A stretch of DNA of 12,966 nt from Oscillibacter sp. CAG:241 (GCA_000435975.1 FR884143.1:13313-26278), one strand, 5' to 3'; shown: positions 1 through 6,940, numbered from the stretch's first letter. The notes: a model not told the origin generated them from the letters alone. A program made the numbers and translations.

Positions 1-38
1 AAAAAAACCCGCCGGGCCTTGGGCTCGGCGGTTTTTTT
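1..38. terminator. Rho-independent terminator, probably bidirectional
   Basis: An A7 run leads into a GC-rich hairpin: GCCGGGCC at 11-18 pairs, with one G-T wobble, with the segment at 22-29 across a TTG loop, and flanking C-G pairs extend the stem. A T7 run follows at 32-38. The A and T runs on both sides would let it work in either direction. It separates spoVAD from whatever lies to the left, which is outside the window. Confidence 0.75.
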
Positions 39-68
39 GCATATCCGGGGCGACTGCGCGGCAGACTA
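39..68 (+). promoter_or_regulatory. Candidate sigma-G (forespore) promoter of spoVAD
   Basis: GCATA at 39-43 matches the known sigma-F/G -35 pattern (GHATR). Eighteen bases later, CAGACTA at 62-68 matches the -10 pattern CATWHTA at six of seven positions. SpoVA genes are sigma-G controlled in Bacillus, so the assignment fits. One difficulty is that transcription would start near 75, inside or next to the ribosome binding site (AGAGGTG, about 75-81), leaving a very short leader. No convincing sigma-A promoter is visible here. Confidence 0.4.
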
Positions 69-86
69 TGGGCAAGAGGTGATTTT

Positions 87-1109
87 ATGACGTCCAAACG
101 CCTGGGCCGCCAGACGGTGCGGCTGGCGCAGCCCCCCAGCGTGGTGTCCTACGCCAACATCGGCGGCAAGTTCGAGGGAAACGGTCCCCTGGCGGAGCAC
201 TTTGACCAGCTGTGCCCGGACTCCTTTTTCGGAAAGGACACCTGGGAGCAGGCGGAGTCCGCCATGCAGCAGCGGGTGCTGGAGCGGGCCCTGGAAAAGG
301 GCGGGCTGATGCCCAAGGATCTGGATTACGTCCTGGCCGGGGATCTGCTGAACCAGTGCATCGGCACCGCCTTTGGCCTGCGGGGCTTCGACATCCCGTT
401 TTTTGGCCTGTACGGGGCCTGCTCCACCATGGGGGAGAGTCTGGCCCTGGGCAGCCTGCTGATCTCCGGCGGCCACGCCCGGATGACGGCCTGCATGACC
501 AGCTCCCATTTCTGCACCGCCGAGCGGCAGTACCGCATGCCGGTGCCCTACGGCAGCCAGCGGACCCCCACGGCCCAGTGGACCGCCACCGCCTCCGGCT
601 GCTGCATCCTGGCGGACCAGGGGGACGGCCCGTATATCACCCACGTTACCTGCGGGAGGATCGTGGACAAGGGTATCACCGACGTGAACAACATGGGGGC
701 CGCCATGGCCCCCGCCGCCTGCGACACCCTGTCCGCCCTGTTCCGGGAGACGAAAACCGGCCCCGGGGACTATGACCTGATCGTCACCGGCGACCTGGGG
801 GTCCTGGGCCATGCCATCGTCACGGACCTGCTGAGCCGGGAGGGCGTGGACCTGTCCCGGAACTATCAGGACTGCGGCATGCTGCTGTACGACCTGGATA
901 AGCAGGACATGCACGCCGGGGCCTCCGGGTGCGGCTGCTCGGCAGCGGTGCTGAACGGGTATCTGCTGGGCGGTATGCAGCAGGGCAGGTGGCAGCGGGT
1001 AGTGTTTGCCCCCACCGGAGCTCTGCTGAGCCCTACCTCCTCCTTTCAGGGGGAGAGCATTCCCGGCATCTGCCACGCGGTGGTATTTTCCGCCCAGAAG
1101 GAGGGATGA
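87..1109 (+). CDS. spoVAD: Stage V sporulation protein AD (SpoVAD)
   Basis: 340 residues, the usual SpoVAD length. The family has a thiolase-like fold and, in Bacillus, binds dipicolinic acid (DPA) and helps the SpoVA channel move Ca-DPA into the forespore and out at germination. It sits at the inner spore membrane although it has no membrane span. Recognisable blocks are the DGPL-like NGPLAEHFD near residue 32, LAGDLLNQ (83-90), GACSTM (110-115), SSHFCTAERQYR (139-150), a GITDVNNMGAAMAPAA block near 195-210, and the C-terminal ATGALLSPTS-type motif (here PTGALLSPTS). The ATG at 87 is chosen because AAGAGGTG lies at 74-81. Only 3 bp separate its stop from spoVAE, so the two are co-transcribed. 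SpoVAC, often encoded just upstream, is not visible: a terminator lies there instead. Confidence 0.95.
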   Translation: MTSKRLGRQTVRLAQPPSVVSYANIGGKFEGNGPLAEHFDQLCPDSFFGKDTWEQAESAMQQRVLERALEKGGLMPKDLDYVLAGDLLNQCIGTAFGLRGFDIPFFGLYGACSTMGESLALGSLLISGGHARMTACMTSSHFCTAERQYRMPVPYGSQRTPTAQWTATASGCCILADQGDGPYITHVTCGRIVDKGITDVNNMGAAMAPAACDTLSALFRETKTGPGDYDLIVTGDLGVLGHAIVTDLLSREGVDLSRNYQDCGMLLYDLDKQDMHAGASGCGCSAAVLNGYLLGGMQQGRWQRVVFAPTGALLSPTSSFQGESIPGICHAVVFSAQKEG

Positions 1110-1112
1110 GCC

Positions 1113-1469
1113 ATGGAATACCTCAACGCATTTCTCTGCGGCGGGGTGCTGTGCGCCGTGGGACAGGTCCTTATTGACCGCACCCGGCTGACCCCTGCCC
1201 GGATCCTTACGGGCTATGTGGTGGCCGGGGTGCTTCTTCAGGCGGTGGGAGTCTATCAGCTCCTGGTGAACTGGGGCGGGGCCGGGGCCACGGTGCCCCT
1301 GACGGGCTTCGGCTACTGCCTGGCCAAGGGTGTGCGGAAGGCTGTGGCGGAGCAGGGGCTGCTGGGGGCCCTTACCGGCGGCCTGACGGCCGCTGCCGGG
1401 GGCATTGCCGCCGCCGTGGTGTTCGGCGTTCTGGCGGCGCTGCTGTTCCGCCCCGGGGACAAGCGGTGA
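1113..1469 (+). CDS. spoVAE: Stage V sporulation protein AE (SpoVAE/SpoVAEb)
   Basis: 118 residues, very hydrophobic, with about four membrane segments (near residues 2-20, 29-50, 58-75 and 84-112). The family's conserved GGAGATVPLTGFG block is at about residues 50-62, and the N-terminal pattern of an ALR/LIDRT-type segment (QVLIDRTRLTPARIL) is also typical. SpoVAE is an inner-membrane component of the DPA channel made in the forespore. The ribosome binding site AAGGAGGG overlaps the end of spoVAD. It is followed within 30 bp by a strong terminator, so the transcript in this window is spoVAD-spoVAE only. Confidence 0.93.
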   Translation: MEYLNAFLCGGVLCAVGQVLIDRTRLTPARILTGYVVAGVLLQAVGVYQLLVNWGGAGATVPLTGFGYCLAKGVRKAVAEQGLLGALTGGLTAAAGGIAAAVVFGVLAALLFRPGDKR

Positions 1470-1489
1470 AACCGGCGGATATGGACAGG

Positions 1490-1523
1490 AAAAAGCAGGA
1501 GCGCCGGAGCGCTCCTGCTTTTT
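1490..1523. terminator. Bidirectional terminator between spoVAE and the BMP lipoprotein gene
   Basis: A perfect 10-bp stem, GCAGGAGCGC (1495-1504) with GCGCTCCTGC (1509-1518), closes a CGGA loop. It is flanked by A5 (1490-1494) and T5 (1519-1523), so it can end both the plus-strand spoVAE transcript and the minus-strand lipoprotein transcript. Confidence 0.9.
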
Positions 1524-1548
1524 ATGTACCGATACGTTGATCTGACGA

Positions 1549-2759
1549 TCAGATGATGTTCAGGGTGACGTTGTCGGTGGACTTCAGGTTGTTGTAATCG
1601 CTGTCGATGGTGATCTTGCCGGCAACGATATCCTTCAGCATGGTGTTGTACTCGTCAACAGTCCACTTGGTCAGGGACCAGGTAGCGGTGGGCAGACCCA
1701 CAGCGTTCTCGTTGGCGCCCAGGGAGGTGCCCACGCCGCCGATGGAGGCGAACTCGTTGCTGTAGAACTTGCCCAGAGCCCACTGCACGGAGTCGGCCAG
1801 GCCCTTCATAGCGGAGGTGATAACGGTGTCGGACTCGGTGGACTGGTCAACGTCCACGCCCACGACCTTACCGTCGGCGGCGCCGGCAGCAGCGGCCACG
1901 GAGGCGAACATGGAGCCGCCGCAGGCGAACACGACCTCAGTGCCGGCCTCGTACCAGCCGGAAACCATGGTCTGCAGCTCGGGGGAAGCGGAGAAGCTGG
2001 CGCCATACTGCCAGGAATAGTTCATATCGACCTTCACGCCCAGCTCCTTGGCAGCGGCGTCAGCGCCCTGCACGAAGCCATAGGCGTAACGGCGTCAGCG
2101 CCCTGCACGAAGCCATAGCCGTAACGGCAGCAGGCGGGGTTGGTGCCGCCGCCACCGCCGGTGAAGCCCAGCTTGGTGAAGCCTTCCTTGACGACAGCGT
2201 AACCGGCCAGATAGCCGCACTGCTCTTCCTTGAAGGCGATACCGGCAACGTTCTTCAGAACGGGGGAGCCGTCAACGCCGGCTTCCTCGGTGATGGGATA
2301 ACCATCAACGAACACGAAGGAGACATTGGGGAATTCCTTGGCGGCCATGCGCAGAGCGCCTTCCTGCATGAAGCCGGCGCAGACAACCACCTTGGCGCCG
2401 TTCTCCACGGCGGCCTTCATGGCCTCGTAGCGGTCGTCATCGGTGGCCTGGTCCTTGTTGGCGGGCTGATAATACTTGTAGGACAGCTTGTTGTTGGCAG
2501 CGTACAGCTTCACGCCGTCAAAGGTGCCCTGGTTAAAGGACTTATCCTTCAGCTGGCCCACGTCGGTGATGAAAGCGATCTCGTACTTACCGTCCTCGGA
2601 GGTCATCTCGTCGTTGATCTTGTCGGGGTCGGTGATGGTCTCGGTCTGACCAGGATTGTCGGTGTTACCCTGGTTGGGGTCTTTGGCGGGCTGCTTGGAG
2701 CAAGCCACCATAGACAGAACCATGGCCAGAGCAAGGATCATTGCCAGAAACTTTTTCAT
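1549..2759 (-). pseudogene. BMP/PnrA-family nucleoside-binding lipoprotein, frame broken by a 35-bp duplication
   Basis: Substrate-binding lipoprotein of the basic membrane protein (BMP) family, whose studied members bind purine nucleosides for ABC import. The start at 2759 (MKKFLAMILALAM...) is preferred over a Met 11 codons upstream because AAGGAAGG lies about 10 bases before it. The signal peptide ends in a lipobox, SMVAC, giving a lipidated Cys followed by an acidic linker. Family blocks include IAFITDVGQLKDKSFNQG and a GFTGGGGGTNPACCRYGYG hinge segment. The frame runs from 2759 to a stop at 2034, while the rest of the protein lies in another frame (1549-2073). Removing one 35-bp copy at 2055-2128 rejoins them into 391 residues, a normal length. 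No permease or ATPase gene lies beside it. Placement after deoC-deoD supports a nucleoside ligand. The break may be a true mutation or an assembly fault. Confidence 0.88.
2055..2128. repeat. Near-perfect 35-bp tandem duplication inside the lipoprotein gene
   Basis: Bases 2056-2090 recur at 2091-2125 with a single difference (G at 2084, C at 2119), and matching bases extend slightly on each side. Both copies encode the same FVQGADA-type segment; the difference changes Tyr-Ala-Tyr-Gly to Tyr-Gly-Tyr-Gly. Because 35 is not a multiple of three, the second copy shifts the frame. Confidence 0.97.
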
Positions 2760-2811
2760 GGTGAATCTACCTTCCTTTTTATTTTTGGGCACAAAGTACC
2801 CCTATGGGCAC

Positions 2812-2840
2812 ATTATAGCAGAGCAGGCCAAAAAGTGCAA
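2812..2840 (-). promoter_or_regulatory. Sigma-A promoter of the BMP lipoprotein gene
   Basis: Read on the minus strand, TTGCAC (2840-2835) is followed after 17 bases by a perfect TATAAT (2817-2812). It lies between deoD and the lipoprotein gene, so the lipoprotein can be made independently of deoCD. No clear terminator separates deoD from it: a short CAAAAAG/CTTTTTG inverted repeat (2829-2848) overlaps the -35 box but is weak. Read-through from deoCD therefore also seems possible. Confidence 0.8.
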
Positions 2841-2873
2841 CCTTTTTGTGCTGATTTCTGTCTTTTGCGGGAC

Positions 2874-3593
2874 TTAATCCTGCCGGGCCATCTTCACGGC
2901 GGCCTCCAGGCCGATCTTCATCATGTTGGTGAAGGTGGACTGGCGCTCCTCGGGAGTCAGCTCGGTGCCCAGCACCAGGTTGTCGCTGATGGAGCAGATG
3001 GCCAGGGCCCGCTTGCCCAGATAGGCGGCGGTGCAGTACAGGGCGGCGGCCTCCATCTCCACGGCCATGACGCCCATCTTCCTCATCCGGTCGTTGCGGC
3101 CGGCGGCGTCATAGAACGTGTCGGAGGAGTACAGATTGCCCACGGGCATCTTCACGCCCAGCTCCCGGGCGGACTCCACGGCGGCCATCAGCAGGTCGAA
3201 GTCGGCGATGGGGGCATAGTGGACGCCCAGCTCATACTGGTCGGCAAAGCTGGAGTTGGTGCAGGCGCCCTGACCGGCCACCACACTGCCCAGCTCCAGG
3301 TCCGCCCGCATGGCCCCGGCGGAGCCCACGCGGATGATGTTCTCCACGCCGTACTGGGTGTACAGCTCGTGGGAGTAAATGCCGATGGAGGGTATTCCCA
3401 TGCCGGAGGCCATCACGGACACGGGCACACCCTTATAGGTGCCGGTGTAGCCCTGGACGCCCCGGACGTTGTTCACCAGCACGGGGTTTTCCAGGAAGGT
3501 TTCGGCAATGAACTGAGAGCGCAGGGGATCGCCGGGCATCAGGACGGTTTTGGCGAATGCGCCGGGGGCGGCGCTGTTGTGGGGGGTAGACAT
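2874..3593 (-). CDS. deoD: Purine nucleoside phosphorylase, DeoD type
   Basis: 239 residues, the standard length for the hexameric bacterial enzyme, which splits purine (deoxy)ribonucleosides with phosphate to base and (deoxy)ribose-1-phosphate in the cytoplasm. PGDPLR (20-25) carries the phosphate-binding Arg, RVGSAGA (88-94) and VEMEAA (178-183) form the base and ribose pockets, and Asp204 in SDN together with Arg217 in EERQSTF match the E. coli DeoD catalytic pair. E. coli has SDH where this has SDN. A strong AGGAGG precedes the ATG at 3593. It lies 26 bp after deoC in the same direction, forming a deoxynucleoside salvage operon: ribose-1-phosphate isomerisation by DeoB would link the two steps, and DeoB is not in the window. 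Confidence 0.95.
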   Translation of the reverse strand: MSTPHNSAAPGAFAKTVLMPGDPLRSQFIAETFLENPVLVNNVRGVQGYTGTYKGVPVSVMASGMGIPSIGIYSHELYTQYGVENIIRVGSAGAMRADLELGSVVAGQGACTNSSFADQYELGVHYAPIADFDLLMAAVESARELGVKMPVGNLYSSDTFYDAAGRNDRMRKMGVMAVEMEAAALYCTAAYLGKRALAICSISDNLVLGTELTPEERQSTFTNMMKIGLEAAVKMARQD

Positions 3594-3619
3594 GACTTGA
3601 TTTCCTCCTTATATTGCGT

Positions 3620-4285
3620 TTATTCCTGCTCCATGGCCTTCACGGCCTTGACGATGCGGCTGGTGCCCAGGCGGTCGGCCCCCAGGGCCACGAAGTCCCG
3701 GGCGTCGTCCAGATTGGCGATGCCGCCGGCGGCCTTGATCTTCACATGGGGGGCCACATGGGCCTTGAACAGAGCCACGTCCTCCCGGGTGGCTCCGCCG
3801 CCGCCGAAGCCGGTGGAGGTCTTGATATACTCCGCGCCGGACTGGGACACCACGCGGCACATCTCGATCTTCTCGGCATCGGTGAGCATGCAGGTCTCAA
3901 TGATGACCTTCAGGAGCCTTCCCTGGCAGTGGGCCTTTACGGCGCGGATCTCGTCCAGCACCCGATCGTACAGGCCGTCCTTTACCCAGCCGATGTTGAT
4001 GACCATGTCGATCTCGGACGCGCCGTTGTTCACGGCGTCGGTGGCCTCAAAGCACTTGGCGGCGGTGGTGTCGTAGCCGTTGGGGAAGCCGATGACGGTG
4101 CAGACGGCGATCTGGCCCGCCACATACTCCGCCGCCTGCTTCACATAGGAGGCGGGGATGCACACGCTGGCGCAGCCGTACCGGATGCCGTCGTCGCAGA
4201 TGGCCTTGATTTCGTTCCAGGTGGCACTCTGGGCCAGCAGGGTATGATCCACCCGGGACAGGATGGATTTGAGCTCGTTGTTCAT
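3620..4285 (-). CDS. deoC: Deoxyribose-phosphate aldolase
   Basis: 221 residues, the normal size for DERA, a TIM-barrel class I aldolase that cleaves 2-deoxyribose-5-phosphate to acetaldehyde and glyceraldehyde-3-phosphate. The Schiff-base lysine is Lys155 in YIKTSTGF; the second active-site lysine is Lys184 in VKIKAAGG; the aspartate is in EIDMVINIG (91-99). The Cys-containing VCIP segment (41-44) is also typical. The open frame extends 38 codons further upstream, but the ATG at 4285 is preferred because AAAGGAG lies 8 bases before it, the family starts with a short basic or acidic lead into the DHTLL motif (13-17), and the upstream codons would overlap the promoter. First gene of the deoC-deoD unit. 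Confidence 0.95.
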   Translation of the reverse strand: MNNELKSILSRVDHTLLAQSATWNEIKAICDDGIRYGCASVCIPASYVKQAAEYVAGQIAVCTVIGFPNGYDTTAAKCFEATDAVNNGASEIDMVINIGWVKDGLYDRVLDEIRAVKAHCQGRLLKVIIETCMLTDAEKIEMCRVVSQSGAEYIKTSTGFGGGGATREDVALFKAHVAPHVKIKAAGGIANLDDARDFVALGADRLGTSRIVKAVKAMEQE

Positions 4286-4337
4286 GATAAAAATCTCCTT
4301 TCGGATGCTTGGGGGCGTAAATTTTGTGACAGACTCC

Positions 4338-4366
4338 ATTGTAGCAGAAAAAATGTCTTTTGTAAA
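4338..4366 (-). promoter_or_regulatory. Sigma-A promoter of deoC-deoD
   Basis: On the minus strand, TTTACA (4366-4361), 17 bases, then TACAAT (4343-4338). The transcript would start near 4331 and have a leader of about 45 bases, too short for a purine riboswitch. No clear operator palindrome is seen. Confidence 0.75.
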
Positions 4367-4455
4367 CCTACAGACACCGTTTCCGGGGTATGGCACCATG
4401 CCTGCGAAATGCAGAGCTGCCGCCGGGCAGGAGCGAAAACTCTCTTGACAAGCTG

Positions 4456-4483
4456 AAGGACCGGGCTGACGCCCGGTCCTTTT
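4456..4483 (-). terminator. Hairpin terminator after the membrane protein gene
   Basis: A perfect 11-bp stem (4456-4466 with 4471-4481) closes a TGAC loop, just past the stop codon at 4493-4495. In the minus-strand direction the trailing T tract is poor (CTTCAGCTTG); a better TTTT run is on the plus side, where no gene leads into it. I assign it to the minus-strand gene by position. Confidence 0.55.
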
Positions 4484-4492
4484 GGACTGCCG

Positions 4493-6401
4493 TTATTGCC
4501 GGACCTCCTCGGGGGGCGGCTCCACCGGGAGCTCCACCCGTCCGCCGTCGCCGGGGTCGGTGATGATGTCGCCGATGCCCGGGGCGGGGTTGATTTTGAT
4601 GGGGTCCGTGGGGTTGTCAACGGTGCCGGTACCGCTGCTGCCGGACACCAGCGTGACGGCGGTGGCTTCCAGAATGGACGCGCCCTCCTGGGGACGGTAG
4701 GTGATGGTGACCCGGTCACCGGTGTTCAGCGTTACCACCTGGGGCGCGTCGGCGGCGGAGATGACGTAGTACACCGACTCGCCCTGAAGCCGCAGGTAAT
4801 ACCGGCTGGGGGGGGCCGGGCCGGCGGGGGGGGGGGGGGGGGGGGGGCCCCCCGCCCCCGCCGGTGAAGCCCACGCCGGCGGCCTCCTGGGTGTCGGCGG
4901 GGATGTTAGCGTCGGAGTCGTCGATGAGGTTATACCGGGCCAGCATCTGGCGGTAGTTGCTCTCGCACTCTGCCACGTCGCCGCCGGTGGCCCCGGTGCC
5001 GCCGGTGGCCACGATCTGATACTGGCTGACGTTGACCATGGCGTACATTTTCACCAGGCCCGCCGCATCCTTCAGGGCCATGAAATACGTGGGCTGGTCC
5101 GCAATGTTCAGCAGCAGGGGGAAGGTGGCGGCGTATTTCATCTGCTGCACCTGGCCCTGGGCGGACTCCATGGCGGAGTACTCCTCGGCTCCGGCCACGG
5201 TGTAAAACCGGGTCTCCTTGGTGCGCTGGTTGGACAGGATGAAGCCGATGTTGGACTCGTCGGACACCACGGAGGTGATGCCGGTGTACATATACACATC
5301 GTCGCCGATGGCCAGATAGTTATAGCCGTCGGTGGTGACGGTCACATCCCGCTGGCCGAACAGGGAGTTGATGAAGCCGTTGACATAGGTGCCGTGATAG
5401 TCGTACTGCTGGATGATCAGCTCCGCCGGGTACACATGGTCGATCCAGGAGGGAACATCCGCCGCGTCGTAATAGGTGCACTCACCGGTGACGGCATTGA
5501 CCAGCACGGCTCCGGCAATGTCCGTGCCGCCGAACAGGCCGATGGTCTTCCTGATCCGGGGGCACACCCAGAAGGGGTTGCCGTCCTCGTCGATCTCAAA
5601 GGCCGGGGCGTCGAACAGATAGGTGGGGTAGTGGAACCGCAGATAGCGGTTCAGATTCCGGCCGAAGTGCTCGGCCGTGGTGTAGCGGATGCCCTGATCC
5701 AGGCGCACCACGTCCACATTCTGGGTCACCATGTCGATGACCAGATACGCCGGCAGGCCCTGGGAGCGGTTGTTCAGCCACTTGATCCAGTCGCCGTAGC
5801 GCAGGGGCGTCACCCGCACCGGGCGGCCCTTGTAGTTGATCTGGGTATAGTCCCCGGCCACCTCGAACTGGGACACCATGTCCGCCAGCTCGCCCAGCTT
5901 GCGGTTGCCCAGCTTCTCGGCGGAGTCCTTGTCCAGCATGGGAATCTGGTCATAGCTGATCTCCTCCACCTCGGCGGCAAAGTCGCCGTTGTCCACGGTC
6001 AGCAGGTCCCGGTAGGAGCCGGCCCGGAACACCTCCCAGCCGACGGCCGTGCCCACAATGGCCGTGACTGCCAGCGCCGCCGCCAGCACAAAGGGCACGG
6101 TGCACTGCTTTTTCACGAAGCCGAAGTAGCCCTTGGCTCCGCTGCCCTGAAAGCCGGAGGTCAGAATGGCGCAGCCGCAGTATACCGCGCACAGCAGCAG
6201 CACGAACACATAGAATTCGCCGGAATGCAGGTTCAGCGGCGGCAGCACGATATAGAAATAAACGGCGCCGAAGATCAGCGTCACCGCCAGGTTCAGCAGC
6301 GTCCGGCCCAGAGGCGTGCCGATGGGCTTGCGCTGCTTTTTCGGGCGGTGGGGCACCGGTCCGCCGCCCTGGAAGGGATCGTGGTTCCAGCTATGGTTCA
6401 T
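4493..6401 (-). CDS. Uncharacterised three-helix membrane protein with large extracytoplasmic part, frame interrupted at a G22 tract
   Basis: I do not recognise the family. From the ATG at 6401 (AAAGGAG 9 bases upstream; a Met 15 codons earlier lacks a site) the protein has a basic lead (PKKQRK), then helices at about residues 35-57, 62-82 and 98-121. The positive-inside pattern (KKQRK before helix 1, GFVKKQ before helix 3) puts the remaining 500 or so residues outside the cell. That part has many Tyr/Asp-rich strands, e.g. DGYNYLAIGDDVYMYTG, suggesting beta structure. The frame read from 6401 leaves the expected protein at a G/C block (4808-4864) and ends at 4716. The natural C-terminus is in another frame, from SRYYLRLQGESVYYV (about 4807) to the TAA at 4493, ending in a Pro-rich tail. 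Losing one base from the 22-base run rejoins them to 635 residues. Monocistronic, with its own promoter. Confidence 0.75.
4808..4864. repeat. G/C-only low-complexity block with a 22-base homopolymer
   Basis: On the plus strand the block holds G8 (4808-4815), a short GC stretch, G22 (4826-4847), C6 (4848-4853), G, and C5. On the coding strand this reads as poly-Gly then poly-Pro, unlike the protein on either side, and the frame shifts within it by one extra base. Either a slippage-prone site or a sequencing or gap-filling error. Confidence 0.9.
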
Positions 6402-6451
6402 AAAAGCGCTCCTTTCTTGCGGAAGGGGGTGGATACTCCTTTTCATCTTCC

Positions 6452-6480
6452 AGTATAGCTTTCCCGGCCCGCCCCGTCAA
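6452..6480 (-). promoter_or_regulatory. Sigma-A promoter of the membrane protein gene
   Basis: On the minus strand, TTGACG (6480-6475), 17 bases, then TATACT (6457-6452). It points away from the gntR promoter, whose -35 box begins 30 bp further on, so the two genes are divergently transcribed from a shared control region. Confidence 0.75.
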
Positions 6481-6509
6481 CCGATGCGGAAAAAGTTTAC
6501 ATTTGGGAC

Positions 6510-6538
6510 TTGACAAAATTGTATTATTGTATTATTGT
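6510..6538 (+). promoter_or_regulatory. Sigma-A promoter of the gntR-ABC operon
   Basis: TTGACA (6510-6515), 17 bases, then TATTGT (6533-6538). The -10 is weak in itself, but TATTAT-like hexamers recur every 8 bases through the repeat at 6519-6542, so the exact -10 is uncertain. Autorepression by the GntR product is likely because YtrA-type regulators usually control their own operons. Confidence 0.65.
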
Positions 6539-6564
6539 ATTACTTGCATAGTTCAATCATACAA
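6519..6564 (+). promoter_or_regulatory. TTGTATTA triple repeat and flanking dyad, candidate GntR operator
   Basis: TTGTATTA occurs three times head to tail (6519-6526, 6527-6534, 6535-6542), covering the spacer and -10 of the promoter. The last copy forms an imperfect dyad with ATACAA at 6559-6564: TTGTAT matches exactly and the next bases partly. The dyad ends at the ribosome binding site. Such AT-rich inverted sites near the start are usual for YtrA-type repressors; the binding role is inferred. Confidence 0.45.
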
Positions 6565-6576
6565 GGAGGCGCGGCC

Positions 6577-6939
6577 ATGGAGTGGTATTTTCGCAATGAC
6601 CAACCCATCTATACCCAGCTGACCCAGCAGATCACCCTGGCCATTCTGTCGGGCTCCATTCCCAGCGGCGGGCGGCTGCCCACCGTGCGGGAGCTGGCGG
6701 CGGAGGCGGGGGTGAACCCCAACACGGTGCAGCGGGCCCTGGCGGAGCTGGAGGGCACCGGCCTGCTGCATACCCAGCGCACGGCGGGGCGCTTTGTCAC
6801 GGAGGATCTGTCCGTGATCCAGAGCGCCAAGGAGAAACTGGCCCGGGGCCGGACAAGGGAGTATCTCTCGTCCATGGCGCAGCTGGGCTACAGCCGGCAG
6901 CAGGTGAAAGCGCTGCTGGACACATGGGAGGAGGAATAA
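6577..6939 (+). CDS. GntR-family (YtrA subfamily) transcriptional regulator
   Basis: 120 residues, the small YtrA type: an N-terminal winged helix-turn-helix and a short helical tail in place of a ligand domain. The signature is plain: PIYTQLTQQI (10-19), LPTVRELAAEAGVNPNTVQRAL (about 34-55) as the recognition helix-turn-helix, and the wing around HTQRTAGRFV. The tail (about 76-120) would mediate dimerisation. The start at 6577 has AAGGAGG seven bases upstream; an earlier in-frame ATG at 6535 sits in the promoter repeats and is rejected. One base separates its stop from the ABC ATPase start. Members typically repress their own gntR-ABC operon and respond to cell-envelope-active antibiotics or stress. 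The signal here is unknown. Confidence 0.93.
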   Translation: MEWYFRNDQPIYTQLTQQITLAILSGSIPSGGRLPTVRELAAEAGVNPNTVQRALAELEGTGLLHTQRTAGRFVTEDLSVIQSAKEKLARGRTREYLSSMAQLGYSRQQVKALLDTWEEE

Positions 6940-6940
6940 C

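Noticed and set aside
66..1076. A 336-codon minus-strand frame opposite spoVAD
   Set aside because: Antisense shadow with Gly/Pro/His/Gln-rich composition. spoVAD on the plus strand matches its family along its whole length.
4286..4337. A purine riboswitch in the deoC leader
   Set aside because: The leader is about 45 bases and lacks the paired-loop structure such a riboswitch needs.
2835..4456. Long plus-strand frames opposite deoD and deoC, and similar ones opposite the membrane protein gene (5394-6458)
   Set aside because: No ribosome binding sites or family features; the minus-strand genes are certain for deoD and deoC and well supported for the membrane protein.
4808..4864. A poly-proline/poly-glycine domain in the membrane protein
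   Set aside because: It comes from the G/C homopolymer block and the resulting wrong frame; the flanking frames show that it is not a genuine end of the protein.
6519..6542. A CRISPR-like or mobile-element repeat
   Set aside because: The units are only 8 bp, directly adjacent and without spacers, inside a promoter.
6535..6576. An upstream start for the GntR regulator at 6535
   Set aside because: The ATG lies within the promoter repeats and has no ribosome binding site, while the ATG at 6577 has AAGGAGG and matches the family start.
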